A model generated the notes under the pieces. That model made no database searches and was not told the origin of the DNA. It saw nothing but the letters and a program-made list of their open reading frames with translations. From contig CAZGDR010000063.1 of assembly GCA_964524755.1 (NCBI GenBank), positions 1-8,699 of the forward strand: a DNA stretch of 8,699 nucleotides. Direction: 5' to 3'. Below, in pieces: positions 1-5,991 of this stretch (its first letter is position 1; every line of letters begins with the position of its first letter). The position numbers were made by a program, and so were the translations under genes. This stretch comes from JAQVOO01 sp964524755 (GTDB lineage Bacteria; Spirochaetota; Spirochaetia; Sphaerochaetales; Sphaerochaetaceae).

Positions 1-40
1 ATTTTTTGTATTATTTTACGATTTGAGCTTATTTCGTGCC

Positions 41-1315
41 TTATCCATGGATTTCATAGTTCTCAGTCGGGAATCGTCCAGCTCGTTTTCGATATTGTCC
101 CGGGGAAAGCATTGTTATCCCCTTAAAGACCTTAGAGAAATAACTCTGCTCTTCAAACCCTACGGCTCCAGCTATTTCAATTATCGACAGAGATGTATTG
201 AGTAACAAGCGTTCAGCACGCTCAATGCGCAGTCTGTTCACAAACGATGAAAAAGAGATCCGCATCTTTTCATTGAATATGCGACTAAAATAGTTAGGAC
301 TCAATCCTACAGCTGAGGCGGTCTCTTCAAGAGTGATTCGACCTTGGTAATGCTTACGAATATAACGGATGGCTTGGGCTATCATAGCGCCATACTCGAC
401 GTCTTTAGCGGCAAACACTAAATCGGTATATTGATGGAGTACTTTAGAGAGCCAAGTAGACATCCCCTCAAGACTGGAGTAGTGACCAATTTCACGTTGA
501 AAACGGTAGCTCATCTCAAGAATCTCCTCTTCGGGGGCACCACCTTGGACAGCTGCACGGGAGAGGAGCGAAATTAGCTCCATCACTCTAAAATTGACCC
601 TATCAAAAGAGTTTCCATTGGCAAAGAAGATGAGTCCTAGCAGTTCATTCATTACCTTTTGGGCGGTTTTGCGGTCTCCCCAGCGAATAGCCTCCTGGAG
701 TTGGGCCTCTTTTTCTAGTGGGTAGCCTTGTACTTGTTCAGCATGCTCCCCTTTGGCATCTTGGATAAATTCTGAAAGCCGAGATTGGACTAGGAGAGTT
801 TGGCGGTTTTCAACCATCCGGTACTCGGCATACCCTGAAGCCCATCCCGCACACATGCGTAGCACTTCTGAGAGATTATGGACACGGTTCACTTCAACTC
901 GAGGAATTCTCTGCAGCACTGTGCTGACTTCTTCTTTGAGGTCAGAGTCGATCAATAGGGGGTCTTCGAGCACTTCGTTAAGGTCAAAGATCAATACAGG
1001 ACCAGCGATGATGGCATAATCCATCCGTCCATGCATGATCACCGGACTCACCCAATAGAGCATAGAGAGGGGGCAAAAATAGATGTAGGAGCCGCCGAAG
1101 CGTTCTGAGAGCATGGCATTGTGCAGGTGGCTCTGCAGACAACGACTTCTCCAGGTTGGATCAAGTTGATCAAGCAGAGGATCTATTTCTCGCTTTTCAT
1201 CCACTAATCGATTGTGTAACACATCGAGAATCATGCACGGAATGCCAGTTGCTTGGCTGTAGTGGTCTCTAACGTCCTTCACCCCCTGGGGAATAACAGG
1301 ATAATTAATTTCCAT
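41..1315 (-). CDS. AraC-family regulator with PocR-like sensor domain
   Basis: This is a 424-residue cytoplasmic transcription regulator. Residues about 12-168 resemble the PocR sensory domain, with a conserved-looking core around 76-110 (YIYFCPLSMLYWVSP, then HGR and AGPVLIFD). A helical linker (about 200-300) follows. The C-terminal 100 residues are an AraC/XylS DNA-binding domain with two helix-turn-helix units (ITLEETASAVGLSPNYFSRIF and SIIEIAGAVGFEEQSYFSKVF, then SPGQYRK). PocR domains are known to bind small organic molecules such as propanediol; the ligand here is unknown. I chose the ATG at 1315 over the in-frame TTG at 1318 because GGGGAGG (1320-1326) is 4 bases from the ATG but only 1 from the TTG. 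The ATG overlaps the upstream stop codon in TGATG, so the two genes are probably translationally coupled. Likely role: activator of its own operon and perhaps of a neighbouring corrinoid pathway. Confidence 0.9.
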   Translation of the reverse strand: MEINYPVIPQGVKDVRDHYSQATGIPCMILDVLHNRLVDEKREIDPLLDQLDPTWRSRCLQSHLHNAMLSERFGGSYIYFCPLSMLYWVSPVIMHGRMDYAIIAGPVLIFDLNEVLEDPLLIDSDLKEEVSTVLQRIPRVEVNRVHNLSEVLRMCAGWASGYAEYRMVENRQTLLVQSRLSEFIQDAKGEHAEQVQGYPLEKEAQLQEAIRWGDRKTAQKVMNELLGLIFFANGNSFDRVNFRVMELISLLSRAAVQGGAPEEEILEMSYRFQREIGHYSSLEGMSTWLSKVLHQYTDLVFAAKDVEYGAMIAQAIRYIRKHYQGRITLEETASAVGLSPNYFSRIFNEKMRISFSSFVNRLRIERAERLLLNTSLSIIEIAGAVGFEEQSYFSKVFKGITMLSPGQYRKRAGRFPTENYEIHG

Positions 1316-2928
1316 CAAACCTCCCCAAAGAACATCTGCTCAACATACCGTTCTTGGAAAACTAATGAAGAAGAGAGTTCGATATAGTGGGCACACCGGC
1401 GAATAACTTCTACCTGCTCAGCTTCACCAGTGTGCATCAGAACCCCTAGAGCCCCTTTTCCAGCCGCATTACCAGCGGTAACGATTTTTCCTGTTCCAAC
1501 TGGAGGTAATAATCCAATGCGCTGAGCATTGGTACTATCGATATAAGAACCAAATCCCCCTGCTATAACTACCATATCGATATCAGAGACTTTTAAACCA
1601 GCCTCCATGAGGAGAATCTCAGATCCAGCAGCAATCGCTGCTTTGGCCAATTGAACCTCGCGTACATCACGGTTGGTGAAAGAGACCGTATCGGTTATGC
1701 GTAAAGCATTGCCATCAGGGCTATCGACCAAGAAGGTGGCTGCTAGGGGGTGATTTTCATCCATAGCGCCAGTTTCATCGACTAAGCCAGTTTCGAGTAA
1801 GAGAGCCATAACATCAATAATGGCTGAGCCACAGATACCTTTAGCTGGTTTCCCCCCTATCGTAGAAGAGGCCACACGACCATCTTCGCCTAACCAAATT
1901 CGATCGACTGCGCCGGGAATAGCTCCGAGGCCTTGCCGAATTGAGGCCCCTTCGAAAGCAGGCCCTGCGGCTGAAGAGCAACAATAGAGCTTCTTCCCAT
2001 CCCAGAGAACAATCTCTCCATTAGTTCCGATATCGATATACAGGACCCGTTGAGGGTGTTCCATAAATCCTGTAGCAAGCACTCCGACGGTGACGTCGCT
2101 CCCGATGTAAGCAGAAACAGACCCGGGCAGGACTAATTTGGCATCTGTTGTAAAACCAATACTGGAGGCAATTAACTCTTTTGGAGTGATAAAAGCTGGA
2201 GTGAATGGAGCCACAGCAATCCCAGCCGGATCTGCACCGACGAGAAGGTGCAACATGGTAGGATTCCCAACGGCTACTATCTCAATAAGGTTCTGGCTGG
2301 GAATTTGGTGACTACTAATCAAATCATCGACCATGGATGAAAGTTGTTTCACTATCGATCGTTGTAGCGTAGTAAGCCCCTCACTGTGTTCGCCAGCATA
2401 TTGAATTCTACTTATTACATCCCCGCCATATGCTCTTTGGGGATTCATATGGGAGCGATTATCAATAATTTCTTGGGTATCTAGGCGTACAAGGTAGACT
2501 ACTACTGTCGTTGTTCCAATATCGATAGCACAACCGTAAGTATGGGGGGCAAACTCTCGCCGGCCCTCTTTACTAGCCTCTCCCATTTGATAGGTAGCTA
2601 CAACCTGAGCTTCGTTCTCACTATCCAGCAAGGCTATGGTGAGGTCATCACCAGCAGCAAGTTTCATGCGGCAGGCTAGTCGTAATCCAGCTTCTAATTG
2701 GTCGGTAGTGAGAAGACGTTTCTCATCAGCATGGATTTCTTGAGAGCCCCCTTCGATGACTTGAATGGTACATTTACCACACAAACCATTACCTCCGCAA
2801 GGAGCGGAAATATCAGTTATACCTGCATCCATTAAGACGTCGAGGATTGTTCGATCAATCTCACTGGTAAGTTGTATTTGTTTTCCATCTGTTATTACGG
2901 TAAGTGTACTGGTTGTTGCCATGCTCAT
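1315..2928 (-). CDS. RACE-type reductive activator of corrinoid proteins ([2Fe-2S] ferredoxin + ASKHA ATPase, COG3894)
   Basis: This 537-residue protein probably performs ATP-dependent reduction of inactive cob(II)alamin to cob(I)alamin on a corrinoid protein. Residues about 8-102 form a plant-type [2Fe-2S] ferredoxin domain, with cluster cysteines C44, C50, C53 (CGGNGLCGKC) and C86. The rest is an actin-like ATPase: phosphate-1 loop AIDIGTTTVVVYL (134-146), phosphate-2 loop YIDIGTNGEIVL (297-308), the family hallmark SSAAGPAFEGASI (318-330) and an adenosine motif VIAGGFGSYID (454-464). An N-terminal [2Fe-2S] domain separates it from methanogen RamA, which carries C-terminal [4Fe-4S] clusters. 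It is somewhat shorter than many bacterial relatives of about 600-640 residues, which suggests a reduced linker region. The start is ATG 2928 with GAGAGG 4 bases upstream; a second in-frame ATG at 2922 is also possible. It is followed directly by the AraC gene. Its partner corrinoid protein is not in the window. Confidence 0.92.
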   Translation of the reverse strand: MSMATTSTLTVITDGKQIQLTSEIDRTILDVLMDAGITDISAPCGGNGLCGKCTIQVIEGGSQEIHADEKRLLTTDQLEAGLRLACRMKLAAGDDLTIALLDSENEAQVVATYQMGEASKEGRREFAPHTYGCAIDIGTTTVVVYLVRLDTQEIIDNRSHMNPQRAYGGDVISRIQYAGEHSEGLTTLQRSIVKQLSSMVDDLISSHQIPSQNLIEIVAVGNPTMLHLLVGADPAGIAVAPFTPAFITPKELIASSIGFTTDAKLVLPGSVSAYIGSDVTVGVLATGFMEHPQRVLYIDIGTNGEIVLWDGKKLYCCSSAAGPAFEGASIRQGLGAIPGAVDRIWLGEDGRVASSTIGGKPAKGICGSAIIDVMALLLETGLVDETGAMDENHPLAATFLVDSPDGNALRITDTVSFTNRDVREVQLAKAAIAAGSEILLMEAGLKVSDIDMVVIAGGFGSYIDSTNAQRIGLLPPVGTGKIVTAGNAAGKGALGVLMHTGEAEQVEVIRRCAHYIELSSSLVFQERYVEQMFFGEV

Positions 2929-3110
2929 GTATCCTCTCTTTGTTGAACTATCCTCTCTCTTTTACACCATGGCGGTCCTAAATTCAAGGCACCAAAGAGA
3001 AAACAGCTCATTCCCTTACCATGCCAACCGTCTTTGAGAGAGCTTGTATTAATCGGCCTTGAAGACTTTAATATCCATCTCTTGAGACAAAACTACTTAG
3101 TCAGTTCTGT

Positions 3111-3161
3111 ATCCAAAAGCAATCCTTCCCTTTTCAGAAAGGGAAAGCTCTTTTGCTGGAT
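3111..3161 (-). other. Long imperfect stem-loop in the leader of the corrinoid activator gene
   Basis: The core is a perfect 8-bp stem (TTCCCTTT at 3126-3133 with AAAGGGAA at 3138-3145) around a 4-base loop. It extends outward across small internal loops by CAAAAG (3114-3119) with CTTTTG (3150-3155) and ATC (3111-3113) with GAT (3159-3161). It would form in the minus-strand transcript about 60 bases after the inferred start. No T-run follows on either strand, so it is not a typical intrinsic terminator. It is more likely a leader RNA structure of unknown function. Confidence 0.5.
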
Positions 3162-3163
3162 TT

Positions 3164-3220
3164 TCAGAAGTATCCTTGAAAACAGCCAGGAAGGCAGTCT
3201 ACTCTTTCTCCTACTTCTGA
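3164..3220 (-). other. 9-bp inverted repeat at the 5' end of the leader
   Basis: On the minus strand TCAGAAGTA (3220-3212) is followed 39 bases later by its exact reverse complement TACTTCTGA (3172-3164). If transcription starts near 3220, as placed from the TATAAT box, this would close the 5' end of the RNA like the basal stem of a structured domain. The downstream arm can instead sit in a small local hairpin with GGAT/ATCC ends (3158-3175), so the two pairings compete. I do not recognise a known riboswitch class. Confidence 0.4.
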
Positions 3221-3226
3221 CTTTAC

Positions 3227-3232
3227 ATTATA
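3227..3232 (-). promoter_or_regulatory. Probable -10 box of the corrinoid activator/AraC operon
   Basis: The minus strand reads TATAAT, a perfect -10 consensus, about 295 bases before the activator start codon. With spacers of 16-18 bases the possible -35 hexamers (GTCTTT, GGTCTT, AGGTCT) match TTGACA at two positions or fewer. A good -10 without a -35 fits an activator-dependent promoter. The inferred transcription start is near 3220. Confidence 0.5.
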
Positions 3233-3245
3233 CATCCTTAAGCAT

Positions 3246-3275
3246 ATCAAAGACCTAGTCCTCCAGGTCTTTGAT
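3246..3275. promoter_or_regulatory. 11-bp perfect dyad over the -35 region, candidate operator
   Basis: ATCAAAGACCT (3246-3256) and AGGTCTTTGAT (3265-3275) are exact inverted copies separated by 8 bases. Relative to a start near 3220 the dyad covers roughly -26 to -55, where a class II activator would bind. Neither strand shows a T-run after it, which argues against an intrinsic terminator. AraC-family sites are more often direct repeats, so the binding protein could be another regulator. The repeat is seen directly; the operator role is inferred. Confidence 0.45.
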
Positions 3276-3300
3276 GTTCGAAGAGCAACAAATCCATTAG

Positions 3301-3360
3301 TAAAAACAATAATAACTAGCAAGTTTTGGCCAATCGTATGAGGCAGACTCTGCTTGCTAG
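3301..3360 (-). terminator. Probable intrinsic terminator of the sugar transport operon
   Basis: On the minus strand CTAGCAAG (3360-3353) pairs exactly with CTTGCTAG (3323-3316). A T-rich tail, TTATTATTGTTTTTA (3315-3301), follows. The 29-base interior has its own small palindromes, GCAGA-C-TCTGC (3343-3353) and TTGGCCAA (3326-3333), so the fold may be branched. It begins 25 bases after the permease stop, the expected place. The AT-rich outer stem and large loop make it weaker than a textbook terminator. Confidence 0.6.
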
Positions 3361-3384
3361 GTTTTCCGTTAACTAATAATCGTT

Positions 3385-4395
3385 TTACTGCTTTACCTTC
3401 TGAAGGCTCGATAACTGAATGGTATTGAGCATAACTGCTCCAAGGATTAATAATCCACGTACTACATACTTTTCAAAGTCACCGACGCCGAACAGGGTCA
3501 TTCCATTATTAATTACACCCATAAAGATAATACCAATGAGCGTTCCCCAAGCTTTTCCAATACCGCCACTGAGACTAGTTCCACCAATAATGACCGCTGC
3601 TATAACTTCCATTTCATACCCTCGGCCAAAGGTAGAAGAACCTGACATAACTTGGGCTGAAAGGATAATGCCAGAAAATGCTGCAAAAATCTGTACAATC
3701 ATGAGAATGATGATTTTTACAAATTTTACGTTAATACCCGAAAGACGGGCTGCTTCAGGATTACCACCTACAGCATAAATCTCACGCCCTAAGGTTGTCT
3801 TGTTCATAATTATATAGACAAATACAAAGGCTATGGCTAACCATAAAGCAGGAACTGGAATCAAGTTAAAGAAACGTCCCGCTCCAATCCAGTTGTACCA
3901 GTTAGGAAGAGTTGTTACCGGGAAACCTTTCGAAATGATGGCGGCAACTCCATATAGGACGTTAAGCATGGCTAAGGTAGCAATAAATGAAGGGATATTA
4001 TACTTCGTACGGATAAATCCATTAAAGAGACCTATACAAGCCCCTACGACCAAAGCAACTAACATGCCTATCCAAACTGCACTCTCCATTGGCATGCGGC
4101 CAGAGGCGGCCAACTTACCAGTTACTGTGGAAGTTATGACGGCTGAAAGGGCAATCGAAGATCCCACTGACAAGTCAATTTCTCCTCCGATAATAACCAT
4201 GGTCATAGCAAATGAGATAACACCTGTAATAGCTACATTTCTAAAAATATTAAGAATGTTACCTAAAGTGAAAAATCCTGGTGCTGTTACAACAAGGATT
4301 ACAATAATAATGAGTAGAATAATTTCCATCATGTAACGTTTTGATATTTGAGATATGCGGTTAGCATTATCCCTAAGTTGAGCTCTTTCCATCAT
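3385..4395 (-). CDS. RbsC-like sugar ABC transporter permease
   Basis: This 336-residue inner-membrane protein is the channel subunit of a ribose/xylose/galactose-class importer (BPD_transp_2 family). It is strongly hydrophobic, with about ten membrane segments (roughly 22-42, 54-70, 78-93, 106-127, 134-155, 182-197, 224-247, 262-280, 282-300, 308-324). Family motifs are GGEIDLSVGSS (70-80), the cytoplasmic coupling segment GREIYAVGGNPEAARLSGI (203-221), and GGTSLSGGIGKAWGTLIG (271-288). The length is normal for the family. The start ATG (4395) overlaps the ATPase stop codon in TGATG, and GGGAGG at 4402-4407, inside the last ATPase codons, is its ribosome binding site. A second ATG follows directly. 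It is the last gene of the operon. The substrate cannot be read from this subunit. Confidence 0.95.
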   Translation of the reverse strand: MMERAQLRDNANRISQISKRYMMEIILLIIIVILVVTAPGFFTLGNILNIFRNVAITGVISFAMTMVIIGGEIDLSVGSSIALSAVITSTVTGKLAASGRMPMESAVWIGMLVALVVGACIGLFNGFIRTKYNIPSFIATLAMLNVLYGVAAIISKGFPVTTLPNWYNWIGAGRFFNLIPVPALWLAIAFVFVYIIMNKTTLGREIYAVGGNPEAARLSGINVKFVKIIILMIVQIFAAFSGIILSAQVMSGSSTFGRGYEMEVIAAVIIGGTSLSGGIGKAWGTLIGIIFMGVINNGMTLFGVGDFEKYVVRGLLILGAVMLNTIQLSSLQKVKQ

Positions 4396-5876
4396 CAGTT
4401 GCCTCCCATGCTAAGTGCGTATAATTCATTTACTGATAAGTCATCGGGGTTCACCTCATCGATGAATCTCCCGTCTTTCATGATTATGATCCGGTTACAG
4501 ATCTCAAGTAACTCCTCTAGTTCGGAGGAAACCACTATTGAGCTCAAACCGTGGCGCGATAAATCCCAGATTATCTGGAATATCTGTTGTTTTGCATTTA
4601 CATCAATACCACGCGAAGGCTCATCAAAAATAACAATTTTAGGACTTATATTGAGCCATTTCCCAACTACCACTTTCTGTTGATTACCACCAGAGAGACT
4701 GGTCATTGGGTATTCTTCTCCCGGTATGGTGATATCTAAGTCTCTAATTTGACGTTGGCAAAAATCGTTCTCTCGTTTAGCATCGACAAAGATTCCATTC
4801 GAGATCAAATCAAGACTTGAATGATTCAAATTACTCTTGATCGAGAGGATTTGAACTAATCCCTGCTGTTTACGATCTTCAGGGACAAAGGCTATTCCCT
4901 TCTTTTTCATCAGGACAGGAGAAGGATTGGTTACTACCTCACCGTCAATATAGATAGCGCCAGATTCTGGTTTGTCAGCTCCAAATATCGCTCGAAGCAA
5001 CTCAGTCCTTCCGGAACCTAACATACCGGCAATCCCTAGTACTTCACCTTTATAGAGTTTGAAATTTATATCCATAAATTCTGGAGCATGGCTTAAATCT
5101 TTAACTTCAAGCACGATTTCATCCTGGGGCACAACATCTGCTGGTCTCTTCTGCAGTTGAAGATCACCGAACATGAGAGAGAGAAGATCTGCATGTTTAG
5201 CCCCTTCCATTTCAATGGTTCCAACATATTTACCATCGCGCAGGACTGAACAGGTATCGGCAATTTCCCACAATTCCTGTAATCGGTGAGATATATAAAT
5301 AACAATTACATCTTTTTTCACCAGCCGCCGAATCAAAGCAAAGAGCATCTCAGTCTCACTTTGTGCTAAAGCTGACGTTGGTTCATCCAGAATTAAAACC
5401 TTAGGGTTCACGCTCATGGCTTTAGCAATCTCAATCACCTGACATTGCCATACCGATAAGTGGGCTACCATCTCCTTGACGGGTAAGGTCACTCCCATAT
5501 CATCTAAAATATCTTGAGCATCCTGGTAGGTCTGTTTCCAGTCAATAAACGGGCCATTCTTCCTGTAACGGCCCAAAAGAATGTTCTCGGCTACAGATAA
5601 GCCCGGAATAAGGCTCATTTCCTGATACACTGTGGCAATTCCGGCATCAAAAGCCTGTTTAGGATGTTGATAACGGAACTCCTCATCATCTATATACAAA
5701 GAACCTTCAAAATCACTATACGCACCGTTGATCACTTTCATTAAAGTTGTTTTTCCTGACCCATTCTTTCCAACTAGGGCATTAACTTTCCCACTCTGAA
5801 ATGAAATTGAGACATCTTTTAAAGCAACGGTTCCTGGAAATTTTTTTGTTACATTGCTTGTTCGCAATACGCTCAT
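4395..5876 (-). CDS. RbsA/MglA-like sugar ABC transporter ATPase (two nucleotide-binding domains)
   Basis: This 493-residue protein powers the importer and carries two fused ABC ATPase domains, as usual for this class. Domain 1 has Walker A GKNGSGKTT (36-44), the Q-loop at TVYQEMSL (82-89), signature LSVWQCQ (140-146), Walker B LILDE (161-165) and switch histidine H197. Domain 2 has the Walker A variant typical of the family, GMLGSGRTE (284-292), a canonical LSGGNQQ signature (394-400), Walker B VIFDE (415-419) and serine in place of the switch histidine (SSELEE), so domain 1 is probably the main hydrolytic site. The tryptophan in the first signature is unusual. I chose ATG 5876 because GAGG lies 5 bases upstream; an in-frame ATG at 5894 adds six residues but has no visible ribosome binding site. 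It overlaps the permease start by one base. Confidence 0.95.
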   Translation of the reverse strand: MSVLRTSNVTKKFPGTVALKDVSISFQSGKVNALVGKNGSGKTTLMKVINGAYSDFEGSLYIDDEEFRYQHPKQAFDAGIATVYQEMSLIPGLSVAENILLGRYRKNGPFIDWKQTYQDAQDILDDMGVTLPVKEMVAHLSVWQCQVIEIAKAMSVNPKVLILDEPTSALAQSETEMLFALIRRLVKKDVIVIYISHRLQELWEIADTCSVLRDGKYVGTIEMEGAKHADLLSLMFGDLQLQKRPADVVPQDEIVLEVKDLSHAPEFMDINFKLYKGEVLGIAGMLGSGRTELLRAIFGADKPESGAIYIDGEVVTNPSPVLMKKKGIAFVPEDRKQQGLVQILSIKSNLNHSSLDLISNGIFVDAKRENDFCQRQIRDLDITIPGEEYPMTSLSGGNQQKVVVGKWLNISPKIVIFDEPSRGIDVNAKQQIFQIIWDLSRHGLSSIVVSSELEELLEICNRIIIMKDGRFIDEVNPDDLSVNELYALSMGGN

Positions 5877-5912
5877 GCTAACCTCAATTCCCATGTCTGT
5901 TACAACATAGGT

Positions 5913-5945
5913 GGGTGAAGCTCAGAAAAACTCCAAGCTTCACCC
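5913..5945 (-). other. Intercistronic hairpin between binding-protein and ATPase genes
   Basis: GGGTGAAGCT (5913-5922) and AGCTTCACCC (5936-5945) are exact inverted copies, giving a 10-bp stem with a 13-base loop. No T-run follows on the minus strand, so it is unlikely to stop transcription fully. Such hairpins after binding-protein genes commonly protect the upstream mRNA from 3' decay and let the binding protein be made in excess over the membrane parts. That role is inferred from position. Confidence 0.6.
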
Positions 5946-5969
5946 TTACTACTAAAATTCTTTAATTCC

Positions 5970-5991
5970 TAGGACGTTTGTTCTAGTCCTA
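5970..5991 (-). other. Small inverted repeat over the binding-protein stop codon
   Basis: TAGGAC (5970-5975) and GTCCTA (5986-5991) are inverted copies with a 10-base loop, and one arm contains the TAG stop codon of the binding-protein gene. It lies 24 bases before the 10-bp hairpin at 5913-5945. With only 6 bp it could be chance. Confidence 0.3.

Larger units (their letters stand above)
2929..3384. other. 456-base intergenic region between the two operons
   Basis: I see no convincing protein gene on either strand. Reading on the minus strand from the permease stop, it holds a probable terminator (3301-3360), an 11-bp dyad (3246-3275), a TATAAT box (3227-3232) and a leader of about 290 bases with strong inverted repeats. 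It ends in a duplicated AGAGAGGATA motif (2949-2958 and 2930-2939), whose proximal copy supplies the ribosome binding site of the corrinoid activator gene. A 28-codon reading frame (2925-3011, minus) ends in ATGA overlap with that gene; its ribosome binding site is poorly spaced, so I do not call it a gene. Confidence 0.8.

Noticed and set aside
1..40. Terminator after the AraC gene
   Set aside because: The 40 bases are AT-rich but show no stem, and the region is cut by the window edge.
1316..1318. TTG as start codon of the AraC gene
   Set aside because: It is only one base from the GGGGAGG ribosome binding site; the next codon is an ATG at proper distance and overlaps the previous stop codon.
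3120..3220. Possible cobalamin riboswitch, because AGCCAGGA and GGGAA-like strings occur near a corrinoid gene
   Set aside because: The AGCCAGGA string is on the plus strand, opposite to the gene. On the sense strand the GGGAA...GGTG order and a true B12 box are missing.
3034..3258. 74-codon plus-strand frame in the intergenic region
   Set aside because: It has no ribosome binding site, its composition is low-complexity, it runs over the inverted repeats and the candidate dyad, and it opposes all real genes. It is most likely chance.
3246..3275. The 11-bp dyad as an intrinsic terminator
   Set aside because: There is no T-run after it on either strand, and a better terminator candidate with a T-rich tail lies at 3301-3360.
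3833..4336. 167-codon plus-strand frame
   Set aside because: It lies wholly antisense to the permease gene, which has full family motifs. Long antisense frames are common opposite hydrophobic genes.
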